DNA of 22,722 bases from assembly GCA_964651045.1 (NCBI GenBank), contig CAZYVD010000043.1, positions 1 to 22,722 on the forward strand, written 5' to 3'. The position numbers and the translations under genes are program-made. Positions within the stretch are counted from its first letter, which is position 1. Each line of letters starts with the position of its first letter. This document shows positions 17,501 to 22,722 of the stretch, in pieces. Source of the stretch: CAZYVD01 sp964651045 (GTDB lineage Bacteria; Zhuqueibacterota; QNDG01; DSAB01). The notes beneath the pieces were generated by a model. That model was given only the letters and a program-made list of their open reading frames with translations. It searched no databases and was not told where the DNA came from.

Positions 17501-17745
17501 CGCTCCTTCTCTATTACCCTGGCAACACTCATCCAATTGATAGGCTCGATGTATGTTCTGTCTGCAAGTTCCTTATCTGTCATTATGGTCGCAGGATTGG
17601 AATTTACAAGAACCACTGAGTAATCAAGCGCCTTTAATGCCTTCACCGCCTGGGTACCTGAATAATCAAATTCACAGGCCTGGCCTATTACAATTGGGCC
17701 AGAACCAATGACCAATATTTTTTTAATATCATCTCTGGTCGGCAT
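14557..17745 (-). CDS. carB: Carbamoyl phosphate synthase large subunit
   Basis: At 1062 residues this is a full-length CarB, making carbamoyl phosphate from bicarbonate, two ATP and ammonia channelled from CarA, for arginine and pyrimidine synthesis. The two homologous synthetase halves open with VIGSGPIVIGQACEFDYSG (about 14-32) and ILGSGPNRIGQGIEFDY (about 560-576). Each has an ATP-grasp domain (glycine loops GGMGGS and LGGRGME). An oligomerisation region lies between them. The C-terminal MGS-like allosteric domain (about 935-1062, ISVNDNDKGSVIAIARQL) is intact. The ATG at 17745 shares its A with the carA stop (TAATG), and GGAAGAG precedes it. The longer GTG frame from 17751 is less likely. 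Coupled translation matches the equal stoichiometry of the two subunits. Confidence 0.98.
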   Translation of the reverse strand: MPTRDDIKKILVIGSGPIVIGQACEFDYSGTQAVKALKALDYSVVLVNSNPATIMTDKELADRTYIEPINWMSVARVIEKERPDALLPTMGGQTSLNVTVKLAEKGILDRFGVELIGAKLWAIQKAEDREFFKKSVERIGLSVPRGSFAKSLDEAKRIASEIGFPLIIRPAYTLGGMGGSIAYNIIEYEEQIKWGLKHSPINEVLIEESVIGWKEYELEVMRDIKDNVVIICSIENVDPMGIHTGDSITVAPVQTLTDREYQRMRDAAKAIIREIGVETGGSNIQFAVNPENGDMVVIEMNPRVSRSSALASKATGFPIAKIAAQLAVGLTLDEIPNDITGTTPASFEPTLDYVVVKIPRWNFEKFPQTEPILGTQMKSVGEVMAIGRTFKEALHKGLRSLEIDCFGIDFSFRQISKNKLIEDIRRPSPNRIFYISECLRKGIDVEKIYRLTGIDPWFLTQINEIIFLEERLRREGLRNREQLLQAKRIGMSDRRISALTKMDEESIRNMRKKEAICPVYKTVDTCASEFPSETSYFYGTYEEENESSRTKRKKIVILGSGPNRIGQGIEFDYCCVHAAVALREEGFETILINNNPETVSTDYDTADKLYFEPLTLEDVLHVIDFEKPDGVIIQFGGQTPLKLARALEKGGVPILGTSPESIDLAEDRERFGRLIKDTSIRQPEWGTAFNSEEAKKVAEKIGYPVLIRPSYVLGGRGMEIVYDEDSLDSYMSGAVRVSPDHPVLIDKFLEDAFEFDVDAVSDGSKTVICGIMQHIEEAGIHSGDSCCVLPPFMLGEEDREKIVEQTKLLARILNVRGLINVQFALRDGVIYVLEVNPRASRTVPFVSKATAIPWAKVAALVITGKRLDEIPVSKEKDKTNIAVKAPVFPFLKFPNVATYLGPEMRSTGEVMGIDKTFGAAFAKAQFAAGYNLPERGNVFISVNDNDKGSVIAIARQLYELGFGIFATEGTFRALRRACIPAHHILKVAEGRPNVLDLIINGEVQLVINTPLGKVSRIDEYSIGRVAMIHQVPCLTTLSAAWAAVQAIRTLQNNPLSICALQD

Positions 17746-18866
17746 TAACACTCTTCCATCAGATCATAAAATTTTCCAAACAAATATAATTCATCATGTG
17801 GGCCTGGAGAACCTTCCGGGTGAAACTGAACAGAAAATAGCGGAAGATCTGAATGACTCATACCCTCAACGGTTCCATCGTTCAAATTAAAATGTGTAAC
17901 CTCCAGACCAGTACCTTTTAATGATTTTTCCTCTACTGCAAAATTGTGGTTCTGAACTGTGATTCCTATCTCACCTGTTCTGTTCTCCTTTACTGGATGG
18001 TTGCACCCATGGTGGCCGAATTTCAACTTGTAAGTTTTTGCACCAAGGGCAAGTGCTAGGATTTGATGCCCGAGGCAGATCCCAAATACAGGATAGCGTT
18101 TAACAAGGATTCGTACAGCATCAACAGCATACCAAACACCCTCTGGATCTCCAGGGCCATTTGAAAGAAAAATACCATCTGGATTCAAATCTTCGACCTC
18201 TTCTGGCGTGGTCGAAGCAGGTACAACAGTAACATCCATGCCAAGAGAGGTCATTAAATTGAGTATGCTGTGTTTTACTCCAAAATCATACGCAACAATC
18301 CTTTTTGTTTTTCCTATAGCGGGGGCGATTTTTTCATAATACCACTGCTGGGGTGCTCCCTGTTTCCATTTCTGCTTTTTCTTAACTGTGACATGCTTTA
18401 CCAAATCTCTACCAACGATACCAGGATGGGTCTCCAATTTCCTCTTTATTTTATCAACAGTCAAACCCTCTGAACAGATGATCCCCATCATAGAACCTTT
18501 TTCTCTGATATGTCGGGTCAACAAGCGGGTATCTATCTTGTGAATTCCACAGATATTATTTTCTATAAGATAGTCATTCAAACTCTTCTGTGATCTATGA
18601 TTACTCGGTTCCATACAGCACTGCCGAACTATGAATCCTTCCACCCACGGCCTTTTAGATTCAGAATCATCACTATTGATGCCTGTATTGCCAATATGAG
18701 GATAGGTCATTGCGACAATCTGCCCTTTATAGGATGGATCAGTAAGTATCTCCTGATAACCAGTCATTCCTGTGTTAAAAACCACCTCACCAATAGCTGT
18801 ACCCCGTGCTCCGAACCCTTCCCCTCTGAGGACTGTTCCATCCTCCATAACAAGCACTGCTTCCAT
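17745..18866 (-). CDS. carA: Carbamoyl phosphate synthase small (glutaminase) subunit
   Basis: This 373-residue protein hydrolyses glutamine and passes ammonia to CarB. The N-terminal CPSase_sm_chain domain (about 1-130) carries EVVFNTGMTGYQEILTDPSY. The C-terminal class I amidotransferase (about 188-370) has the oxyanion region SNGPGDPE (235-242), nucleophile Cys264 in GICLGHQ, and His349/Glu351 in QFHPE, so the catalytic triad is complete. An AGGAG site stands eight bases before ATG 18866. The gene follows argH across a hairpin with a T-tract, so carAB may have its own promoter or be reached by read-through. No ARG-box-like palindrome is seen in the short leader. Confidence 0.98.
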   Translation of the reverse strand: MEAVLVMEDGTVLRGEGFGARGTAIGEVVFNTGMTGYQEILTDPSYKGQIVAMTYPHIGNTGINSDDSESKRPWVEGFIVRQCCMEPSNHRSQKSLNDYLIENNICGIHKIDTRLLTRHIREKGSMMGIICSEGLTVDKIKRKLETHPGIVGRDLVKHVTVKKKQKWKQGAPQQWYYEKIAPAIGKTKRIVAYDFGVKHSILNLMTSLGMDVTVVPASTTPEEVEDLNPDGIFLSNGPGDPEGVWYAVDAVRILVKRYPVFGICLGHQILALALGAKTYKLKFGHHGCNHPVKENRTGEIGITVQNHNFAVEEKSLKGTGLEVTHFNLNDGTVEGMSHSDLPLFSVQFHPEGSPGPHDELYLFGKFYDLMEEC

Positions 18867-18892
18867 CTCTATTTCTCCTCTCAGCTTTACTT

Positions 18893-18949
18893 AAAAAAAT
18901 CCGCCAGTAACAATATCTTATAAGTAAAAAATAGTAAGATAGATGGCGG
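18893..18949 (-). terminator. Hairpin with T-tract between argH and carA (terminator or attenuator)
   Basis: On the minus strand CCGCCA pairs with TGGCGG (18944-18949 with 18901-18906). An inner stem TATCTTA/TAAGATA (18935-18941 with 18914-18920) stacks on it across an asymmetric internal loop. The outer stem is followed by A then seven T. It starts six bases after the argH stop, which is itself doubled (TAATAA). The carA ribosome site comes immediately afterwards. It should end argRGH transcripts. Because carA has no room for a separate long leader, it could also regulate read-through into carAB. Confidence 0.75.
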
Positions 18950-18954
18950 TCTTA

Positions 18955-20319
18955 TTACTGAATAATTTTTTTAGCGCTCTCAATCTGCCTTCTTACCTCC
19001 TCAGGATTGGTTGAACCTCCACTCTTTTTCTGTTTTATAGAACGGACAGGATCAAAAATATTGAATAGATCATCATCAAAAAGCGGGCTGAACTTTCTAA
19101 GCTCATCAATCTTAATTTTATTTAACCTCTTCCCTATATTCTCAACATGACATATAATCTCTCCAACAATATCATATGCCTCTCTGAAAGCAATTCCCTT
19201 ATTGACAAGATAGTCTACCATATCTGTGGCAAATACGGAGGGATCAATGTTGCTATGTATTCGTTTTTTATTTAGCTTTATATTATTTAAGATAACATCA
19301 AAGACTTCAAGTGTTTGGAGCGTGCTCTCCACTCCATTATAGAGTGGGACCTTGTCCTCTTGAAGATCTTTATTGTAGGTCAAGGGAATACCTTTCAAGA
19401 CAGTAAATAGATGAACAAAATTTCCAAAAACAGAACCCGAACTGGCCCGCACAAGTTCAAGAAAATCTGGATTTCTCTTCTGAGGCATGAGACTGCTTGA
19501 GGTGGAAATTGAATCATCTAGTATTAAATACCCGAACTCGCTGGATGAGAAGATTATAAAATCTTCTGCATATCGTCCCAGATCCATAAGAATCACAGAA
19601 AATACAAACAGCGCTTCGAGGATAAAGCTTCTATCTGAAACTGCGTCGATAGAGTTTTCAGTTTCTGAACGAAAACCAATAATCTTGCATAGATATTTTC
19701 TGTCGATTGCAAGAGTTGTACCTGCCAGAGCACCCGAACCCAAAGGCAGTTTATCTACTCGTTTTAACAGGTCCTTGACTCTTTCTACGCTGCGTTGAAG
19801 AGACCAGAAAAGAGACATTATATAGTGAGAAAAAAGCACACACTGTGCCTGCTGGAGGTGAGTATAGGCAGGCATTACTATATCAAAATTATTCTCTGCA
19901 AGTTTTATTACGGAAGCCTGAACTCTTTTAATGGCCTCAATCAGTAGAGGAATCTTTTTTTTAAGATACAGCCTTTCATCTGTAACTACCTGCTCATTTC
20001 TGCTTCTCTGAGTGTGAATCTTCTTACCAGTCTGGCCGATCTCTTCAATAAGCATTAGTTCAACAGCAGAATGGATATCCTCGAATCGTGTGATATCCTC
20101 ACCATTTTTAATCCGCTTTTTAACCTTATAGAGTCCAGTGACAGTCTCATCTGCTTCTTTTTTTGTTAATATCTTTGCCTTTCTAAGCGCCTTTGCGTAA
20201 CCAATCGATGAGTCGATCTCTTCCTGCCAGAGGAAGCGATCTTTTTCAATAGATGAGTTGAACCTTTCCAGTATTGGAATATCTTCTCTATCCTTAAATC
20301 TTCTGTCCCAGAGTTTCAT
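18955..20319 (-). CDS. argH: Argininosuccinate lyase
   Basis: This 454-residue enzyme of the fumarase/aspartase superfamily splits argininosuccinate to arginine and fumarate, the last step of arginine synthesis. Family motifs are DIHSAVE (81-87), RSRNEQ (105-110), the catalytic His154 in YTHLQQAQ (152-159), and the flexible signature loop SSSLMPQKRNPD (274-285) with the catalytic serine. Compared with the usual GRSRNDQ, the second motif reads QRSRNEQ, a sign of a divergent branch rather than loss of function. The N-terminal KLWDRRF is typical (usual form KLWGGRF, here with D-R). Its ATG overlaps the argG stop (ATGA), with no SD, so translation depends on coupling. Confidence 0.95.
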   Translation of the reverse strand: MKLWDRRFKDREDIPILERFNSSIEKDRFLWQEEIDSSIGYAKALRKAKILTKKEADETVTGLYKVKKRIKNGEDITRFEDIHSAVELMLIEEIGQTGKKIHTQRSRNEQVVTDERLYLKKKIPLLIEAIKRVQASVIKLAENNFDIVMPAYTHLQQAQCVLFSHYIMSLFWSLQRSVERVKDLLKRVDKLPLGSGALAGTTLAIDRKYLCKIIGFRSETENSIDAVSDRSFILEALFVFSVILMDLGRYAEDFIIFSSSEFGYLILDDSISTSSSLMPQKRNPDFLELVRASSGSVFGNFVHLFTVLKGIPLTYNKDLQEDKVPLYNGVESTLQTLEVFDVILNNIKLNKKRIHSNIDPSVFATDMVDYLVNKGIAFREAYDIVGEIICHVENIGKRLNKIKIDELRKFSPLFDDDLFNIFDPVRSIKQKKSGGSTNPEEVRRQIESAKKIIQ

Positions 20320-21572
20320 ACTAAACTTTTCATGAAGTCTGTCACCCTCTTACCCTGTCGTCTCATTATAGCATTGTGTGCCTTCAGGCGAATTGCATGA
20401 ATGTTGATAAATCCCTTTGAATCCTGCTGATTGAAACCGCCCTCAATATCCATACTCGAAAGTTCTCTGTCATAGAGTGAGCTTGGTGATTCTCTGCCCA
20501 GAACAGTTACATTACCCTTATAGAGCGACAGATATACTATCCCATCTATCACTTCCTGACTCTTGTTTATTGCTGCCATTAAAAAATCCATTTCAGGAGA
20601 AAACCAAAAACCATTGTAGATTATCTCAGAAAATTTTGGAGTCAACATATCCCGAAGCCTCATGACCTCTCTATCCATTGCAATTCCCTCTATGTCCATG
20701 TGTGCTGTATGAAGGATAGTCATGCCTGGAGATTCGTAAATTCCACGGCTCTTGATCCCCACGAACCTGTTTTCTACAATGTCGATCCTCCCTATCCCAT
20801 TCTCTGAGCCGAGTTTATTGAGATACATAAAGAGTTCAAGCGGTCTTGATTTTGTTACATTGTTGGTCTGATCAACAACCTTTACCGGAATGCCATCTTT
20901 AAAATGAATCTCGATCAATGTTTCGGTATCGGGTGCATCCTTCGGACTGATGGTAATCGAGTAAACATTCTCTTCGGCTCCTCTCTTTGGATCTTCCAAA
21001 ATTCCCGATTCATGACTGACATGAATCAGATTTGCATCTTCACTGTATGGTTTATCTATTGATGCCTCAACTTTGATGTTATGCTTTTTTGCATAATTAA
21101 TCATATCTGTTCGTCCCTGAAATTCGGAAAGAAACTCTTTCTCCTTCCATGGTGAAATAACCCTTATCCCTGGATCCAGAGCATAGTAACTCAACTCAAA
21201 TCTTACCTGATCATTTCCCTTACCGGTTGCTCCATGCGCCACATATTCGGCCTTCTCTAAATGTGCAATTTCTATCTGACGTTTTGCAATGAGCGGTCTT
21301 GCCAGAGATGTACCCAGCAGGTACCTCCCTTCATAGACAGCATTTGCCTTTATTGCAGGAAATATATAATCAGTTACAAGCTCTTCTTTCAGGTCTTCAA
21401 CATAGACCTTTACTGCTCCTGTTCTTAATGCTTTTCTTCTGGCAGAATCCAAATCATCATTCTGGCCCACATCTGCAATATATGCAACAACCTCATATCC
21501 TTTCTCGGTGAGCCATTTTAAAATAACAGATGTGTCCAGTCCTCCTGAATATGCCAGTACAACCCTACTCAT
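20316..21572 (-). CDS. argG: Argininosuccinate synthase
   Basis: This enzyme joins citrulline and aspartate using ATP. The P-loop of the adenylating N-type ATP pyrophosphatase fold, AYSGGLDTSV, lies at residues 7-16. It is followed by EVVAYIADVGQ, the citrulline/aspartate region LIAKRQIEIA, and HGATGKGNDQVRFE (loop with GKGNDQ). With ATG 21572 the protein is 418 residues, a normal length. GAAGG stands eight bases upstream, and the start overlaps the argR stop by eight bases. The longer frame from 21611 lies deep in argR and adds 13 residues with no family counterpart. Overlaps on both sides make argR-argG-argH a single coupled unit. Confidence 0.96.
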   Translation of the reverse strand: MSRVVLAYSGGLDTSVILKWLTEKGYEVVAYIADVGQNDDLDSARRKALRTGAVKVYVEDLKEELVTDYIFPAIKANAVYEGRYLLGTSLARPLIAKRQIEIAHLEKAEYVAHGATGKGNDQVRFELSYYALDPGIRVISPWKEKEFLSEFQGRTDMINYAKKHNIKVEASIDKPYSEDANLIHVSHESGILEDPKRGAEENVYSITISPKDAPDTETLIEIHFKDGIPVKVVDQTNNVTKSRPLELFMYLNKLGSENGIGRIDIVENRFVGIKSRGIYESPGMTILHTAHMDIEGIAMDREVMRLRDMLTPKFSEIIYNGFWFSPEMDFLMAAINKSQEVIDGIVYLSLYKGNVTVLGRESPSSLYDRELSSMDIEGGFNQQDSKGFINIHAIRLKAHNAIMRRQGKRVTDFMKSLV

Positions 21573-22056
21573 ATTTTTTGCCTTCAGGTAGTTTTCCCAT
21601 AAGCTTCTCAAACTCCTTTTTCACAATTTCTCTCTTTTTGCTGGATTCAACAACAACAAGGATCGTATCGTCTCCAGCAATTGTTCCTAGAACCTCTGGC
21701 ATCTCCAGATTATCTACAAGACTTGCAACGCTGTTTGCATTTCCAGGTGAGGTTTTTATCAGGATCATGTTGTTTGTGCCCTTTATATCTACTACAAAAT
21801 TCTGAAAAAGAATATTAAGCTGTTTGGTTAAGACAGACCTTGACTTTTTTCCGATCAACTCATATTTATACATACCAGGGCCAAGCCTTACCTTTGCAAA
21901 TCCCATTTCCTGAAGATCTCTGGATATGGTGGCTTGCGTTGTTTTAACGCCCTGTTTTTCTAACTCATTAAGAAGGTGATTCTGGTCGCCAATCCATCTA
22001 TCTTTTACGATTTCTTTTAAAAGAGATTGGCGTATTTGTTTTGTATCTTTATTCAT
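21565..22056 (-). CDS. argR: Arginine repressor
   Basis: This 163-residue ArgR/AhrC protein senses arginine. The N-terminal winged helix (about 1-70) includes the recognition helix TTQATISRDLQEMGF (39-53). The C-terminal domain (about 80-155) carries the hexamerisation and arginine-binding loop GTIAGDDT (124-131) with its two aspartates. In the family, arginine-bound hexamers bind paired or single ARG boxes to repress biosynthesis and sometimes activate catabolism. The gene leads its own target operon (argG, argH). ATG 22056 has no SD, and the predicted transcription start is only about five bases away, so the mRNA may be nearly leaderless. No other in-frame start fits before residue 51. Confidence 0.96.
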   Translation of the reverse strand: MNKDTKQIRQSLLKEIVKDRWIGDQNHLLNELEKQGVKTTQATISRDLQEMGFAKVRLGPGMYKYELIGKKSRSVLTKQLNILFQNFVVDIKGTNNMILIKTSPGNANSVASLVDNLEMPEVLGTIAGDDTILVVVESSKKREIVKKEFEKLMGKLPEGKKYE

Positions 22057-22059
22057 AAA

Positions 22060-22077
22060 ATTGTATAAATATACAAA
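22060..22077 (-). promoter_or_regulatory. ARG-box-like operator overlapping the argR promoter
   Basis: ATTGTATAAATATACAAA agrees with the 18-bp ARG box consensus (WNTGAATWWWWATTCANW) at all but two symmetric positions. Its core TTGTATA/TATACAA is an inverted repeat around two bases. It lies 4 bases upstream of the argR start and covers the predicted -10, so bound ArgR should block RNA polymerase (autorepression). A second, weaker palindrome TAAATATTTA lies at 22078-22087. Confidence 0.7.
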
Positions 22078-22096
22078 TAAATATTTAGGTTGTCAA
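22068..22096 (-). promoter_or_regulatory. Predicted sigma70-type promoter of argRGH
   Basis: The minus strand reads TTGACA (22096-22091, a perfect -35), a 17-base spacer, then TATATT (22073-22068, five of six to TATAAT). The predicted start is near 22061, giving a leader of roughly five bases before the argR ATG. The -10 is embedded in the ARG-box-like operator. Confidence 0.7.
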
Positions 22097-22145
22097 CAGA
22101 TTATTTTAAAATTCTATGGAAAACGGAACCAACATGGTACTCCCC

Positions 22146-22224
22146 TGATGGAGTTGAGAGTATTTGGAAGAGGGGATATAGAGAGGTTGAGGTAATGGGT
22201 TGAAGAAATGGATGGAGGGTTGGG
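22146..22224. other. 79-base tract without any C on the plus strand
   Basis: This stretch contains G, A and T only on the plus strand and is rich in GG and GAG. The minus strand is therefore pyrimidine-rich and free of G. Immediately afterwards the base mix changes to a GC-rich, hairpin-forming stretch (GGGC-ACTA-GCCC at 22222-22233 and CTAGGT...ACCTTAG at 22240-22258). No protein or RNA family is recognised in it. Confidence 0.55.
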
Positions 22225-22274
22225 CACTAGCCCGGCAGTCTAGGTGCTCGAACCTTAGCCCTACGAGCTTCCCA

Positions 22275-22306
22275 CCTCGTTCTCAAACTCCAGTTTGGGA
22301 ACGAGG
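22275..22306. repeat. REP-like palindrome, copy 1
   Basis: A 32-base inverted repeat begins CCTCGTTCTCAAACT and ends AGTTTGGGAACGAGG. The only mismatch in its 15-bp arms is a T/G pair. The GTTCCCAAAC...GTTTGGGAAC core has the general form of repetitive extragenic palindromes that occur in many bacterial genomes and are moved by REP-associated tyrosine transposases. Confidence 0.75.
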
Positions 22307-22332
22307 CTTAAAAGAAACTCTGTTTCTATATA

Positions 22333-22446
22333 TCAAATAACCAAACTTTTATTCACCTTAATAACAGGTTTATCATCCAAAATATAATTCCTTACAGAAC
22401 TATAAATCCAGTGCTCAGGACGAGTAAAAATATAGGTATTTTCTTT
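22333..22446 (-). pseudogene. C-terminal remnant of an IS200/REP-associated-type (Y1) transposase
   Basis: On the minus strand a 37-codon frame ends with a stop at 22333 and encodes FTRPEHWIYSSVRNYILDD followed by KPVIKVNKSLVI. The RPExWxYSSxRNY pattern, followed by an aspartate-rich turn and a short hydrophobic strand before the stop, is the usual tail of Y1 transposases of the REP-associated group. The frame is closed by a stop at 22447-22449. Neither the HUH motif nor the catalytic tyrosine helix is present in the window, so the gene is dead. The call rests on motif recall, not a search. Confidence 0.6.
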
Positions 22447-22546
22447 TTATGGATTGCGCTAGCATGTTGCCGCTTTTAAAAGCGACGCTGATGCGCCTCC
22501 GTACAAAAGTAATGCTCAATCAAAACAGAGTTTTTAATACATATGG

Positions 22547-22572
22547 GGTTCCCAAACAGGAGTTTGGGAACC
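22547..22572. repeat. REP-like palindrome, copy 2 (opposite orientation)
   Basis: GGTTCCCAAAC and GTTTGGGAACC form a perfect 11-bp stem around AGGA. Read on the complementary strand, the 24-base core differs from copy 1 at only two positions, so this is the same repeat inverted. Confidence 0.75.
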
Positions 22573-22722
22573 AAAGGACTGTATCTATTCAAAAATAAAG
22601 TAACTTTAAAGGAATTCAAGTCTTAAAAATAGGGGGTGCACGTTCATTTTGCCATCAACCATTAGTCAATAGTAAAAATAAATCCCTTCATCACTATCTC
22701 CAGCCGACCTCTTTCCATATAT
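22573..22722. other. Edge region, no gene identified
   Basis: This AT-rich stretch runs to the window edge. On the minus strand, short frames enter from the edge and stop near 22664-22671, so the tail of another gene may lie there. With only about 18 codons visible in competing frames, none can be preferred. Confidence 0.35.

Larger units (their letters stand above)
22275..22572 (-). mobile_element. Degenerate or miniature IS200/REP-associated element
   Basis: A ~298-base segment is bounded by two palindromes that are the same sequence in opposite orientation. Just inside each is an 11-base sequence, AAACTCTGTTT (22315-22325) and its exact complement AAACAGAGTTT (22523-22533). Between them lie a C-terminal transposase fragment and a perfect palindrome, CGCTTTTAAAAGCG (22471-22484). 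The nested inverted organisation suggests an internally deleted insertion. The exact ends are not defined. Confidence 0.5.

Noticed and set aside
22222..22290. GC-rich segment resembling a tRNA arm (GGTTCGAGCACC on the minus strand)
   Set aside because: No cloverleaf can be formed: acceptor and anticodon stems are missing and spacing is wrong.
4..22520. Shared 11-mer ATGCTCAATCA near both window ends (from base 5 and near 22512)
   Set aside because: Short, AT-rich match with unrelated flanks; not enough for a repeat or attachment site.
22275..22572. Two similar repeats considered as a CRISPR array
   Set aside because: Only two copies, in opposite orientation and about 240 bases apart, each a palindrome; no spacers or cas genes.

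Overview
The window is a compact, moderately AT-rich bacterial chromosome segment in which every gene I can support lies on the minus strand. Reading therefore runs from high to low coordinates. A TolC-type outer-membrane channel with a membrane-fusion adaptor indicates a diderm (Gram-negative-type) bacterium. The phylum cannot be fixed from sequence alone. An archaeal-style prenyl synthase beside a type 2 isopentenyl diphosphate isomerase, and slightly divergent ArgH and CCA-enzyme motifs, suggest a lineage outside the well-studied groups.

Layout from upstream to downstream. (1) 22077-22722 is about 650 bases without an intact gene. It holds two copies, in opposite orientation, of a GTTCCCAAAC/GTTTGGGAAC palindrome. 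These bracket the last ~37 codons of an IS200/REP-associated-type transposase, so the stretch looks like a decayed or miniature mobile element. Next to it is a 79-base run with no C on the plus strand. (2) argR-argG-argH (22056-18955) is a tightly coupled arginine operon. Its probable promoter has the -10 box inside a near-consensus ARG box only a few bases before the argR start codon. (3) A hairpin plus T-tract separates argH from carA-carB, the carbamoyl phosphate synthase that feeds arginine and pyrimidine synthesis. (4) Next come an MFS transporter, a CPBP-family membrane protein, an NAD-dependent epimerase and a CCA-adding-type tRNA nucleotidyltransferase. (5) From 9866 to 2363 runs a tripartite MacAB-TolC-like export operon: a YIP1-domain membrane protein, a TolC-like channel, a MacA-like adaptor, a separate ATPase and two MacB-type permeases. 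A STAS-domain gene and a pentapeptide-repeat gene sit between the two permeases. A terminator follows the last permease. (6) fni and a short-chain polyprenyl diphosphate synthase form a two-gene isoprenoid unit at the low end, followed by a hairpin.

The two themes are arginine/carbamoyl phosphate synthesis and an envelope export machine. The unusual points are the non-standard insertion of STAS and pentapeptide genes inside the exporter operon, the near-leaderless autoregulated argR promoter, and the palindrome-bracketed transposase remnant. I found no rRNA, tRNA or CRISPR array. Start codons were moved downstream of the longest frame where a Shine-Dalgarno (SD) sequence clearly favoured it, and each such case is explained.
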